Source: Rhabdochromatium marinum
Lineage (GTDB): Bacteria > Pseudomonadota > Gammaproteobacteria > Chromatiales > Chromatiaceae
Assembly: GCF_016583795.1 (NCBI RefSeq)
Contig: NZ_NRRS01000013.1
Location: 1 to 64,000, forward strand
Direction of reading: 5' to 3'
DNA: 64,000 nucleotides
Under the pieces are notes generated by a model that saw only the letters and a list, made by a program, of their open reading frames with translations, was not told where the DNA came from and did not search any database. This document shows positions 46,666-55,219 of this stretch, in pieces. The translations under genes were made by a program, and so were the position numbers. The first letter of the stretch is position 1. The number at the start of each line of letters is the position of its first letter.

Positions 46666-48651
46666 TTACCAGGGTTTCCCGGCTGCGACATTTTGTTCCG
46701 GGCCGACGCGCTGGCTGTATTGATAAAGGAATTTGCGTCGCAGTAGACCGGCCGGGTCATCCGGAATGCGTCTCAGCCATTGCTCGGCGGCCGCGCGGGC
46801 TTCCTGCTCCTCAGGTGTACCCTCGGAGTCCGCAGAGGCGGCGGCTGATGCGGGCGTCTGATCAGCCTCAGGTTCAGAGTCATCCGACTGCGCGGCAGCA
46901 GCAGCCTCGCGGTAGTCCTCAGCCGCTTGCTGTTCGGCTTGCTGATCGCGTGCCGGTGCGGCCTGGTCATCACGCGCTGAGTCTTGATTGTCTGATTCGT
47001 GCTCGTCACCAGAAGGCGACTGTGATGACTGATCCGAAGGCTGGGCGTTTTGCTGCTCGGCTGATTCCTCAGCCGAGGATTCGTCATTCTGGGATGCCTG
47101 GGGATTCTGTTCACCGCTGTCCGCAGCCTGATTATCCTCTGAAGAGGAGCCGGACGACTCCTGTTGCTGCGCGTCGTCCGCCGATGAATTGTCCTGATTT
47201 TGCTCCTGACCCTGTTGGTCCTGAGTCTGTTCAGAAGAATCCTCGCCTGACTGACCATCCTGATTTTGCTGTTCCTGTTGTTTTTGCTGCTGTTCCAGCA
47301 ATTTTTTAACCTGTTCGTGATTGTAGCGCGCATCCTCATGATCCGCCTGCAACGCCAGTGTCTCTTCATAAGCCGCCAGGGCATCTTCAAGCGCGCCGGC
47401 TCGGGCCAGGGCATTGCCGCGATTGTAGTGGTCAGTGGCCGTATTTCCAGCCGCGAAATTCTCAGCGGCGGCTTGATAATCGCCAGCACGATAGGCAGCT
47501 GTGCCGCGACGCTGGGGATCGGGCGCCAGCGCGCGGGCGCGCTCGACATCTCCCTGCGCCAGAGCCTGAGCGGATTGTTGATCCGGGCGCTGCCACAGAT
47601 CTTTCCAGCCGAATGCCTGGGCCGGCGCTGGTGTTCCTAGCAACAGCGGCGCAACCAACAGTGGCAGGGCGGCCAGCAGCCAGCCACGCCGAAAGGCCAG
47701 GGCCGCCAGCGGCAGCAGTGCCAGCGCAATCCAGGGGCCGAGCGGATACCAGGCCTGGGCTTGGTTGTCGGTCAGCTCGGCCGGAAGCGCGCGCCCAGGA
47801 TCACCTGCACCCAGGGTAGCGTTCAGATCCTCATCATTGGAGGTTAGGGGCGCATAGGCTCCAGCGCCAGCGCGTGCCAGCGCGCGCAGGGCTTGAGTAT
47901 CCAGCCGGCTAATGACTGGCCCCTCGGCACGACGGATGCCGGGCACCGGTGCGCCTTGCTCAGAGCCGACGCCAATTACCGCCAGGCGATGACCGGCGGC
48001 TTGCAAAGCCCGGGCCGCTGCCAGCGCGCGTTCATCGCCGGCATCATCGGTGATCAGCACCACCTCGCCGTGCGTGGCACCGGCTTGCTTCAGCAGGGCG
48101 CCAGCCCGTTCTAGCGCCAGATCAGGACGGCTGCCGTCGACCGGCATAATCTCCGGTTGCAAGGCGTCGAGCATGGCGGTGATGGTCGCGGCATCCTGCG
48201 TCAGCGGCGCGACCGTGAAGGCGTCACCGGCAAAGGCAATGAGGCCGACGCTGCCGTCTTTGACCTGAGCGAGAATATCCGCCACCTTGTAGCGTGCTCG
48301 CGCCAAGCGGGTCGGTGTCAGATCCGTGGCCAGCATGGAGCGGGACAGATCCAGCACCACCACGCGCGCAACACCGCCGCTGAAGGTCGGCACCGGCTTG
48401 CGCTCGATGGTTGGATTGGCCAGCGCCACCACCGCGATCAACCAGGCCAGTCCCAGCAGGATGAAAGGCAAACGGGTCGTCAGGCGATTCAGCGCCTGCG
48501 GCTCAATGGTCAGCACCGGCAACAGGCGAGGGTCAATCACCCGTCGCCAGGCGCTGTTATCACCCGTGCTCGTCGCACTCAGCCACAGCAGCGGCGCCAG
48601 TGGCACCAGCGCGAGCAGCCACCAGGGATTCAGGAAATGAAAATCGCTCAT
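46666..48651 (-). CDS. BatB-BatC fusion: von Willebrand A domain plus TPR and acidic Q/S-rich tail
   Basis: A 661-residue protein. It opens with two membrane helices, then a von Willebrand A domain (about 85-285) with the metal site VVLDLSRSMLATDLTPTRLA and VVLITDDAGDE. A third membrane helix (WIALALLPLAALAFRRGWLL) precedes a periplasmic TPR-like stretch (YNRGNALARAGALEDALAAY, about 415-450). Then comes a long acidic Gln/Ser/Asp/Glu-rich region (about 455-620) and a final helical piece (WLRRIPDDPAGLLRRKFLYQ). In many genomes BatB and BatC are separate; here they are one chain. The low-complexity tail is probably disordered. Confidence 0.9.
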   Translation of the reverse strand: MSDFHFLNPWWLLALVPLAPLLWLSATSTGDNSAWRRVIDPRLLPVLTIEPQALNRLTTRLPFILLGLAWLIAVVALANPTIERKPVPTFSGGVARVVVLDLSRSMLATDLTPTRLARARYKVADILAQVKDGSVGLIAFAGDAFTVAPLTQDAATITAMLDALQPEIMPVDGSRPDLALERAGALLKQAGATHGEVVLITDDAGDERALAAARALQAAGHRLAVIGVGSEQGAPVPGIRRAEGPVISRLDTQALRALARAGAGAYAPLTSNDEDLNATLGAGDPGRALPAELTDNQAQAWYPLGPWIALALLPLAALAFRRGWLLAALPLLVAPLLLGTPAPAQAFGWKDLWQRPDQQSAQALAQGDVERARALAPDPQRRGTAAYRAGDYQAAAENFAAGNTATDHYNRGNALARAGALEDALAAYEETLALQADHEDARYNHEQVKKLLEQQQKQQEQQNQDGQSGEDSSEQTQDQQGQEQNQDNSSADDAQQQESSGSSSEDNQAADSGEQNPQASQNDESSAEESAEQQNAQPSDQSSQSPSGDEHESDNQDSARDDQAAPARDQQAEQQAAEDYREAAAAAQSDDSEPEADQTPASAAASADSEGTPEEQEARAAAEQWLRRIPDDPAGLLRRKFLYQYSQRVGPEQNVAAGKPW

Positions 48652-48688
48652 GGTTGAAACCCACTAAAACATGCACAAATCGTTTGAA

Positions 48689-48714
48689 CCCGATTCCGAT
48701 CCCGATCCCGATCC
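48689..48714. repeat. Short tandem hexamer repeat between batA and batBC
   Basis: About four units of CGATCC/CGATTC (minus strand GGGATC) lie between the batA stop and the batBC start. They may change in number by slippage and alter spacing between the two genes. Confidence 0.6.
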
Positions 48715-48721
48715 ATATCCC

Positions 48722-49714
48722 CTATTCATTGAAGGCACTGCGCAGCGATCCGGAGGCACGCCCCACGGCAACCAGGGCGCTCAGCACCAATGCAGCACCG
48801 AGCGGCCAGGCGAACAATTCGGCCACTGGGCGGAACCCTTCCTGCTGGGATTCAACTGGTTCCAGTTCGTCGAGCAGGGCATAGATGGATTGCAATTCGC
48901 GCAGGTCGCGGGCGCGGAAATAGCGTCCGCCGGTTTGCTCAGCGATCTGTTTGAGGGTGCGTTCATCCAGCGGATTGCGTCCCAGGGACATTCCGAAGGG
49001 ACCGCGCGGATCGGCGCCAACGCCAATGGTGTAGATACGCACGCCGGCCTCGGCGGCCAGTTCGGCGGCCTTCTCGGGCGTGATGGCTCCGGCGGTGTTG
49101 GCGCCGTCGGTCAGCAGAATCAGCACTCGCTGCTCGGCGGGCTGATCGCGCAAGCGCTTCACCGCCAGGCCGATGGCATCGCCAATGGCGGTATCCTTGC
49201 CGGCTAGGCCGATGGCGGCTTCAAACAAAAGCGTGCGCGCTGTTTCGCGATCAAAGGTCAGCGGGGTTTGCAAATAGGCCTGCTGACCAAACAGGATTAA
49301 GCCGATGCGATCCCCGGCGCGGCGCTCGATAAAATCACCCGCCACCGCTTTCACGGCTGTTAGGCGGTCGGTGACGCGCGCGCCGATGACCATGTCTTCT
49401 TCCACCATGGAGCCGGAAATATCCACCGCCAGCATGAGATCGCGCCCGGCCAATGGCAGAGGAATCGGTGCGCCGATCCATTGGGGTCGGGCGGCTGCGA
49501 TCACCAGCAGCAGCCAGATTAGCAGCGCCAGCCACAGTCGCAGGCTCGCCGGAGCGGAGGTGCCCTGGCTCGCACGCCCCTGCATCAGCGTGGCGTAAAA
49601 AGGCACCCGCAGTGCCGCTCCTTCCAGCGCCGGTGCGCGTGGCAGAAAGAGATAAACCAACAGTGGTAAGGGTAAGGCCACAAAGGCCCACAGGTGAGCA
49701 AAGCCAAAGGTCAT
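48722..49714 (-). CDS. batA: BatA-like von Willebrand A domain membrane protein
   Basis: A 330-residue protein with N-terminal membrane helices (LWAFVALPLPLLVYLFLP; LWLALLIWLLLVIAAARP), a von Willebrand A domain (about 90-275) with MIDAS motif LMLAVDISGSMVEEDM and LILLTDGANTAG, and a C-terminal helix (LGAALVLSALVAVG). It probably forms a complex with BatBC and BatD in the inner membrane, with MoxR as the ATPase partner. The gene starts 34 bases after the DUF4381 gene. Confidence 0.92.
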   Translation of the reverse strand: MTFGFAHLWAFVALPLPLLVYLFLPRAPALEGAALRVPFYATLMQGRASQGTSAPASLRLWLALLIWLLLVIAAARPQWIGAPIPLPLAGRDLMLAVDISGSMVEEDMVIGARVTDRLTAVKAVAGDFIERRAGDRIGLILFGQQAYLQTPLTFDRETARTLLFEAAIGLAGKDTAIGDAIGLAVKRLRDQPAEQRVLILLTDGANTAGAITPEKAAELAAEAGVRIYTIGVGADPRGPFGMSLGRNPLDERTLKQIAEQTGGRYFRARDLRELQSIYALLDELEPVESQQEGFRPVAELFAWPLGAALVLSALVAVGRASGSLRSAFNE

Positions 49715-49748
49715 TCCGAGGGCTCCAGGCGTTGCGGATCGTCGCGAT

Positions 49749-50306
49749 TCATAAATTTTTCGTCAGCCAGGTGCGTGCTAATGCCCGCAGTGCCGGGCCG
49801 TCACAGGGGGGCGCCAGTGCATAGGGGCCCTGCGCCAGCACTTGGCCGGCACCATCGGCGAATTGCCCACCCCCGCCGGTGTGATCGAGAAATTCCAGCC
49901 AGGGCGTTCCGGTCAGATCCGCGACCTGCTCGCGCGGGAAACGCCGCAGCGCCACGCGTTTGAGCAGTGCCGACACTCCGGCAATCAATGCTTGGCAATC
50001 ATCGGTGGCCGGCAGGGCGGCCAGCTCGCGCAGCACCCGGGCGCGCAGCCGGCGCTGCTGCCACTGGCGCCACAGCACGCGACTGAGTCCAATCAGCAGC
50101 GTCAGGAGCATGAGTGCTAGCAGCCACCAGCCAGGCGCCGGTGGCCACAGCGATGGCAGGGCCGGTTCATGGATGTCGCGCAGGTTCAGCCCAGCTGGTA
50201 GTGCCTGGGACGCAGCGACTGGCAGCGCTTGGGGCGCCGCAGCGGATGCGACTGGGGCCAGTGCGACTGAGGCCAGACTTGTCAGAATTGCCAACGCCGC
50301 TTTCAT
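49749..50306 (-). CDS. DUF4381 membrane protein of the moxR-bat operon
   Basis: A 185-residue protein: signal-like N-terminus (AILTSLASVALAPVASAA), the DUF4381 signature LRDIHEPALPSLWPPAPGWW, one membrane helix (LLALMLLTLLIGLSRVLW) near 75 and a cytosolic helical domain (VALRRFPREQVADLTGTPWL). It is nearly always encoded between DUF58 and BatA proteins, as here. It overlaps the DUF58 gene by four bases. The function is unknown; an adaptor role is inferred. Confidence 0.85.
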   Translation of the reverse strand: MKAALAILTSLASVALAPVASAAAPQALPVAASQALPAGLNLRDIHEPALPSLWPPAPGWWLLALMLLTLLIGLSRVLWRQWQQRRLRARVLRELAALPATDDCQALIAGVSALLKRVALRRFPREQVADLTGTPWLEFLDHTGGGGQFADGAGQVLAQGPYALAPPCDGPALRALARTWLTKNL

Positions 50307-51289
50307 GCCACCGCCTCCCGGGATCTGGCAGCAGGAGTACTGTTGCGGCTCAGGGCGTGCGTAACCACCGTAGCTGGATCCTCATGGGTCAGGCAGCCGT
50401 GCAATCGCAGGCCGCAGCGCTCCAGGCGTGCGCGTATCTGGGCGCGTTGTTCTGCGAGTACTCGTTGATAATCGTTGCGCAGTCCACGGCTGAGGGTGTC
50501 GAGCAGGCCGGAGCGGCGCCCGTCGCTGATGCGGTAGCGTCCCGGCGGCGGCGGGGCCAGCTCAAGCGCATCGAGGATTTCAACCGCTAGCACGGTGTTA
50601 TGCACCCGCAGCTGACTCAGATGGCGTTCGGTCTCGGCATCGGCGCTGGCGAAATCGGACAGTAACCACACCAGGCTGCCGGGGCGAATGACATGGCGCA
50701 GCCGCGCCAGCGCGCGGTTCAGTTCCCCGGCCGGTGCCTCATGGGCGGCCAGGCCCAGATTCGGATCGCCCGCGGCCACCAAGGCACGAATCAGCCGCAT
50801 TTGCCCACGCCGACCGCCCGCTGGCGCGATCTCGCGATGCTGGCCATCAAACAGCAAGGCGCCGATGCGGTCGCCGCGACTGATGGTCGACCAGCCAATG
50901 AGGGCTGCCAGGCGCGCGGCCATCACAGACTTGAAGGCGCCCCGGCTGGCAAAGAACATGCTGGGGCCGAAGTCGGCCACCACCACCACCGGACGCTCGC
51001 GCTCCTCATCGAACACCTTGACATGGGCATGTCCGGCGCGCGCTGTGATGCGCCAGTCCATGTTGCGGATGTCATCTCCGGCCTGATAGTGGCGCGACTC
51101 GCGATAGTCCATGCCGCGTCCGCGAAACCGCGACTGATGCTGGCCTGCCAACACCGAGCGGCTGGCACGCGGCGGCTTGGTGCTGAGCCGCGCCGCGCGC
51201 GAGCGCAGAGCGATCAGGTCAGTAGCATCCACCCGCCAGTCAGCATCAGGCGCCGTTGCAGTGGCAGTTGCGGTCGCAGTCATGGGCAA
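50303..51289 (-). CDS. DUF58 family protein (MoxR partner)
   Basis: A 328-residue soluble protein with the DUF58 core: GRGMDYRESRHYQAGDDIRN, then MDWRITARAGHAHVKVFDEE and VVVVADFGPSMFFASRG, a von Willebrand-like fold with a degenerate metal site. The start region has Thr/Ala-Thr repeats (TATATATA). It follows moxR by 33 bases. DUF58 proteins are regular partners of MoxR ATPases in envelope-stress systems. Confidence 0.92.
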   Translation of the reverse strand: MPMTATATATATAPDADWRVDATDLIALRSRAARLSTKPPRASRSVLAGQHQSRFRGRGMDYRESRHYQAGDDIRNMDWRITARAGHAHVKVFDEERERPVVVVADFGPSMFFASRGAFKSVMAARLAALIGWSTISRGDRIGALLFDGQHREIAPAGGRRGQMRLIRALVAAGDPNLGLAAHEAPAGELNRALARLRHVIRPGSLVWLLSDFASADAETERHLSQLRVHNTVLAVEILDALELAPPPPGRYRISDGRRSGLLDTLSRGLRNDYQRVLAEQRAQIRARLERCGLRLHGCLTHEDPATVVTHALSRNSTPAARSREAVA

Positions 51290-51322
51290 CGTCTCCAGCC
51301 GGATGAGTCCTTGGTCGAGGAC

Positions 51323-52390
51323 TTAGATAAGCGGGACATGCTTAATCAGTTCCGCCACAAAGCGATCCACCGTGACGCCTTCGGCCTCGGCGGCATAGCT
51401 CATCAGCACACGATGGCGCAGCACGTCGAAGACAACACTGTGAATATCCTCGGGCGTCACATAGTCGCTGCCGCGCAACCAGGCGCAGGCGCGGGCGCAG
51501 CGGTCGAGCGCAATGGTGGCACGCGGGCTAGCGCCATAATCGACCAGGCGCGCCAATTCGCGGTCGTAAGGCGCCGGATCGCGGGTGGCCAGCACCAGTT
51601 GCACCAGGTATTCCTCCAGATTATCCGCCATGTGTAGCGTCATGACCTGATCGCGGGCGGCAAAAATCTGCTCACGACTGACCAGCGGCGTCGGGGCCGG
51701 CTCACCGTGCGCGCGTCCGCTGATCTCGGCGCGGGCAATGGCCAGAATCTGGCGTTCGACGCGCGGATCCGGGTAATCGACCCGCACATGCATCAAAAAG
51801 CGGTCGAGTTGCGCTTCCGGCAGCGGATAGGTGCCTTCCTGCTCAATGGGGTTTTGCGTGGCCATGACCAGAAAGGGTTCTGGCAGCGGATAGGTGCGTC
51901 CGCCGACAGTAATCTGGCGCTCACCCATGGCTTCGAGCAGCGCCGACTGCACCTTGGCCGGAGCGCGGTTGACCTCGTCGGCCAGAATCAGATTGTGAAA
52001 CAGCGGGCCACGCTGGAAGTGAAATTCGCCGGTCTCCGGGCGATAGATATCGGTGCCGGTCAGGTCGCCCGGCAGCAGATCAGGCGTAAACTGCACGCGC
52101 TGGAAGTCGCCGGCGATGCGCGCTGCCAGCGCCTGAATAGCCGAGGTCTTGGCCAGCCCGGGGGCGCCTTCTACCAGCAGATGCCCCGAGGCCAGCAGCG
52201 CGATCAGCAGGCGCTCGACCAGGCCCTCCTGCCCGAGAATACGCGCGCGCAACTGCCGGCGCAGCTCGGCAAAGGCGGCAGCGGTCTCCGCCAGATCCGT
52301 GGGTGCCTGCGCGGCGGCGACAGGCGTGCCCTTGCTCAGATCGGGGGCGCCCGGTGGTGTCGAAGCACTTGGGCTATGCGTTGCATTCAT
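51323..52390 (-). CDS. MoxR-family AAA+ ATPase
   Basis: A 355-residue ATPase. Walker A is LLVEGAPGLAKTSAIQALA, Walker B LILADEVNRAPAKVQSALLE, and the pre-sensor motif FLVMATQNPIEQEGTYPLPE is diagnostic of MoxR. The lid domain follows (YGASPRATIALDRCARACAW). It probably remodels the von Willebrand proteins encoded downstream. It is the first enzyme gene of the operon, preceded by a small membrane protein gene 75 bases upstream. Confidence 0.95.
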   Translation of the reverse strand: MNATHSPSASTPPGAPDLSKGTPVAAAQAPTDLAETAAAFAELRRQLRARILGQEGLVERLLIALLASGHLLVEGAPGLAKTSAIQALAARIAGDFQRVQFTPDLLPGDLTGTDIYRPETGEFHFQRGPLFHNLILADEVNRAPAKVQSALLEAMGERQITVGGRTYPLPEPFLVMATQNPIEQEGTYPLPEAQLDRFLMHVRVDYPDPRVERQILAIARAEISGRAHGEPAPTPLVSREQIFAARDQVMTLHMADNLEEYLVQLVLATRDPAPYDRELARLVDYGASPRATIALDRCARACAWLRGSDYVTPEDIHSVVFDVLRHRVLMSYAAEAEGVTVDRFVAELIKHVPLI

Positions 52391-52465
52391 GCAAAATCTC
52401 CCGTCGAAATCATGGTTGGCTGTCCTCAGCGTTGGGTCACACCGCTTGAGAGTTAATTTTGATCG

Positions 52466-52894
52466 TTAATTCGGCGCCTGATCCGGCATCTGATGGGGCA
52501 GCGAACGACTCTGCACCGCATCCGGCCCGGCGCTCGGCCGATAGGCTGGCTGTACCAGCCGGCCGTTGGCCGCGACCTGGGTCAGCCAGGTTTCGGCTGC
52601 CTGCCACCAGCGCTGGTTGGGCTGATCAGGCCAGGTCGGCCAGGCGACCTGAGCTACCTTAACAAAGCGCAGAGCGGTCAGGCTGGCGGTTGTGACAAAC
52701 TGCCGCTGGCGCTGTTGATACTCCGCCGGCTCGACCCGCACCACGGCGGGGATGGCTGCAATGGGTTCACGACGCTGCCACTGCTCATTGAGCAATAAAG
52801 CCGTGACAAGAATCCCGGCCAGACAGACTAGCAGCAGCAGTGCCCGGTGCAGTCCTCGGCCAACACGCCGGCGCTTGCTTGCATCATCCACCAT
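52466..52894 (-). CDS. Small single-pass membrane protein, unknown function
   Basis: A 142-residue protein not assigned to a family. Residues 1-15 are basic, a membrane helix follows (LLLLVCLAGILVTALLLNEQ) and the rest (RREPIAAIPAVVRVEPAEYQ and a Trp-rich middle WPTWPDQPNQRWWQAAETW) lies outside the cytoplasm. It has the same strand and spacing as the moxR operon and may be its first gene. The divergent neighbour is mtgA. Codon use looks native. Confidence 0.6.
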   Translation of the reverse strand: MVDDASKRRRVGRGLHRALLLLVCLAGILVTALLLNEQWQRREPIAAIPAVVRVEPAEYQQRQRQFVTTASLTALRFVKVAQVAWPTWPDQPNQRWWQAAETWLTQVAANGRLVQPAYRPSAGPDAVQSRSLPHQMPDQAPN

Positions 52895-52992
52895 TGACGG
52901 CTCGCCGTGACAGGTTTGCGGGTGCTTGAGCCGCCCCCTGGCAAGCCCAGCTTTGAGCTTGGAAGCTTAAACGGCTTGGCCTTAACAGCAAC

Positions 52993-53820
52993 GTGCGAAA
53001 AGATTACCGAATGGTAAGGTATCCGATGGCGGTGACACCTACAGGACGCAAACGCAAGCGCTCAACCTCTGCTGGCGCCTCAGTCACAACGAGCGGACGC
53101 CAGCCGCAGCGCTCCCTGATCACGCGCTGGGCGTGGCGGCTCGCCTGGCTGCTGGCGTGCTGTCTGGTGCTCTCGATCCTGGCGGTGGGTGCCTTGCGCT
53201 GGGTCAATCCACCCACGTCAGCCTTTATGCTGCAACATTGGCTGACCCAGCGTCTGGCCGGCGAGGCATCGCCCGCGCTTCACTACCAGTGGACAGACTG
53301 GGATGCCATCGCCGCGCCACTGAAACTGGCCGTGATCGCCGCTGAGGATCAACGCTTCCCCAGTCATCATGGCTTTGATCTGGTCGAACTTCAGGATGCC
53401 TGGAACAGCTTTCGCGAGGGCGGACGCCTGCGCGGTGCCAGCACCATCAGCCAGCAAACCGCCAAAAATCTGTTTCTGTGGGGCGGGCGGGATTATATGC
53501 GCAAGCTGTTTGAGGCCTGGTTTACGCTGCTGCTGGAGACATGGCTGCCGAAAACGCGCATTCTGGAGCTCTATCTGAACATTGCTCAGTTCAGCCCTGA
53601 CACCTTCGGAGTCGGTGCCGCCAGTTGGCGTTATTTTGACCGGCCGGCCATCGCCATCAGCCCGGCGCAGGCGGCGCGTCTGGCCGCTGTGCTGCCCAAT
53701 CCCATGTTGTACCGGCTCGATGAAGCGTCATCGGCGCGGGTTCAACGTCGCATGCGCTGGATTCGCCAGCAGATGAAGCAGTTGGGGGGTACGCGTTATC
53801 TTGACCGGCTGCCGGACTGA
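52993..53820 (+). CDS. mtgA: Monofunctional peptidoglycan glycosyltransferase
   Basis: A 275-residue protein from a GTG; ATG 53011, six codons later, is an equally possible start. The basic N-terminus leads to one membrane helix (AWLLACCLVLSILAVGALRW) near 55. GT51 motifs are intact: AAEDQRFPSHHGFD (catalytic Glu), GASTISQQTAKNLFLW, RKLFEAW (second Glu) and KTRILELYLNIAQF. It polymerises lipid II into glycan strands without crosslinking. A Gln stands in YLNIAQF where many relatives have Glu; this is not a known catalytic residue. The 3' end overlaps corC by 25 bases on the other strand. Confidence 0.94.
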   Translation: MRKDYRMVRYPMAVTPTGRKRKRSTSAGASVTTSGRQPQRSLITRWAWRLAWLLACCLVLSILAVGALRWVNPPTSAFMLQHWLTQRLAGEASPALHYQWTDWDAIAAPLKLAVIAAEDQRFPSHHGFDLVELQDAWNSFREGGRLRGASTISQQTAKNLFLWGGRDYMRKLFEAWFTLLLETWLPKTRILELYLNIAQFSPDTFGVGAASWRYFDRPAIAISPAQAARLAAVLPNPMLYRLDEASSARVQRRMRWIRQQMKQLGGTRYLDRLPD

Positions 53821-54680
53821 TCACCGCCGCGCTCGACGGCTGTGGAGGCCCGAACGCTCATCAGATGCACACGGCGACTGTCGGCACGCAACACGGTGAA
53901 ACGAAAGCCCTCGACTTCGATCCGCTCGCCGCGCACCGGCAGCTTGCCCAGCGCATGCACCACCAGGCCGCCGATGGTGTCAACATCCTCGCTGCTCAAC
54001 TCGCTGCCAAAGTAGTCATTGAAATCCTCAATGCTGGTACGCGCCTTAACGGTGTATTCGCCCTTGCCACGCTTGAAGATGAAGGCACCTTCGTCGAAGT
54101 CGTGCTCATCCTCGATCTCGCCGACAATCTGCTCCAACACATCCTCAATGGTGGCCAGGCCGGCGGCGGCGCCGTATTCGTCCACCACAATGGCCATGTG
54201 ATTACGACTGCTGCGGAATTCCTTAAGTAGCACATTCAAGCGCTTGCTCTCGGGCACAAAGATTGCGCTACGCAGGTGATCGCGAATGTTAAACGGACGC
54301 GTGTTGGCGCGGCTGCAATAGGCGAGCAAATCCTTGGCCAGCAGAATGCCGAGCACTTCGCCCTTGTCTTCGCCAGTGACCGGAAAGCGCGAATGTGAGG
54401 ACTCCACGGCGACAGCGAAAATGTCTTCCAGTGCGGCATCACGCCGTACAGTGACCATCTCGGCGCGCGGAATCATAATATCCTCGGCGCGCAGATCCGA
54501 GACCTGGAGCACGCCTTCGATCATGCTCAGACCGTCGCGGTCGAGCAATACGCGGCGCTCGGCGTCTCTGAGAATTTCCAGCAGTTGGTTTTTATCGCGC
54601 GGCTCGCCACCAAGCAGCCGGCACAAGCGCTTGCGCCAGCCGCTTGGTGCTGGGCCGCGACACGATCGGTCATTGGCCAT
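53796..54680 (-). CDS. corC: CorC/HlyC-like CBS-domain protein (YbeX)
   Basis: About 294 residues from ATG 54680 (MANDRSC), chosen because it leaves only an 11-base overlap with ybeY; upstream ATGs at 54704 and 54728 are possible. Two CBS domains (DIMIPRAEMVTVRRDAALED and onward; IVVDEYGAAAGLATIEDVLE) are followed by the CorC_HlyC domain (TIGGLVVHALGKLPVRGERI). It lacks membrane helices, so it is the soluble YbeX type, linked to magnesium/cobalt efflux and, in E. coli, to ribosome maintenance. It is last in miaB-phoH-ybeY-corC. The lnt gene that usually follows is absent; mtgA is convergent instead. Confidence 0.9.
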   Translation of the reverse strand: MANDRSCRGPAPSGWRKRLCRLLGGEPRDKNQLLEILRDAERRVLLDRDGLSMIEGVLQVSDLRAEDIMIPRAEMVTVRRDAALEDIFAVAVESSHSRFPVTGEDKGEVLGILLAKDLLAYCSRANTRPFNIRDHLRSAIFVPESKRLNVLLKEFRSSRNHMAIVVDEYGAAAGLATIEDVLEQIVGEIEDEHDFDEGAFIFKRGKGEYTVKARTSIEDFNDYFGSELSSEDVDTIGGLVVHALGKLPVRGERIEVEGFRFTVLRADSRRVHLMSVRASTAVERGGDQSGSRSR

Positions 54681-55203
54681 CGACGCTGTTGCCTGACTCC
54701 CCATGGCTGAATTCATACGGCGCGGCAAATCCTAACCCGATTAGAATGCGGGTTTCCAGCGCCTCCATTTGTTCGGCTTGTGTGGCGTCGAGATGATCAT
54801 AGCCGAGCAGATGCAGGATGCCATGCACTACCATGTGCGCCCAGTGTGCCGCCACCGGCTTGCCCTGCGCCTCGGCTTCGCGGATCACCACTGGCGCGCA
54901 GATGACCAGATCCCCCAGGAAGCCGCTGATGGGTACGCCGGGCGGCGGCTCAAAAGGGAAGGACAGCACATTGGTCGGCCCCGAACGCCCGCGATAGTGC
55001 TGATTCAGCTCGGCGCTTTCGGGTTCATCCACAATGCGGATAGTGATTTCAGCCAGCTCGGGTGCGCCATCGACGGCGGCGAGCGCGGCCCGAGCCCAGT
55101 TCTCCAGTGCCTGCTGGATGGGGCGCGGTGCGATGGTCGCAAATTGCAGGTCCAGCACCAGCGGCGGCTCGGTCCTGGAGGATAATTCGACGGCGATTGG
55201 CAT
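54670..55203 (-). CDS. ybeY: YbeY endoribonuclease / rRNA maturation factor
   Basis: About 177 residues from ATG 55203. The frame is open further upstream (ATGs at 55245 and 55263), but those would overlap phoH and add sequence unlike the family. The zinc motif HGILHLLGYDH is complete, and TNVLSFPFEPPPG and GDLVICAPVVIREAEAQ are typical. YbeY takes part in 16S rRNA 3' maturation and 70S quality control. It sits between phoH and corC, overlapping corC slightly. Confidence 0.93.
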   Translation of the reverse strand: MPIAVELSSRTEPPLVLDLQFATIAPRPIQQALENWARAALAAVDGAPELAEITIRIVDEPESAELNQHYRGRSGPTNVLSFPFEPPPGVPISGFLGDLVICAPVVIREAEAQGKPVAAHWAHMVVHGILHLLGYDHLDATQAEQMEALETRILIGLGFAAPYEFSHGESGNSVDGQ

Positions 55204-55219
55204 GGCAGGCGGCGGTGGT

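Noticed and set aside
48689-48714. Hexamer repeat considered as the edge of a CRISPR-like array
   Set aside because: Units are six bases, tandem and without spacers; no cas genes in the window.
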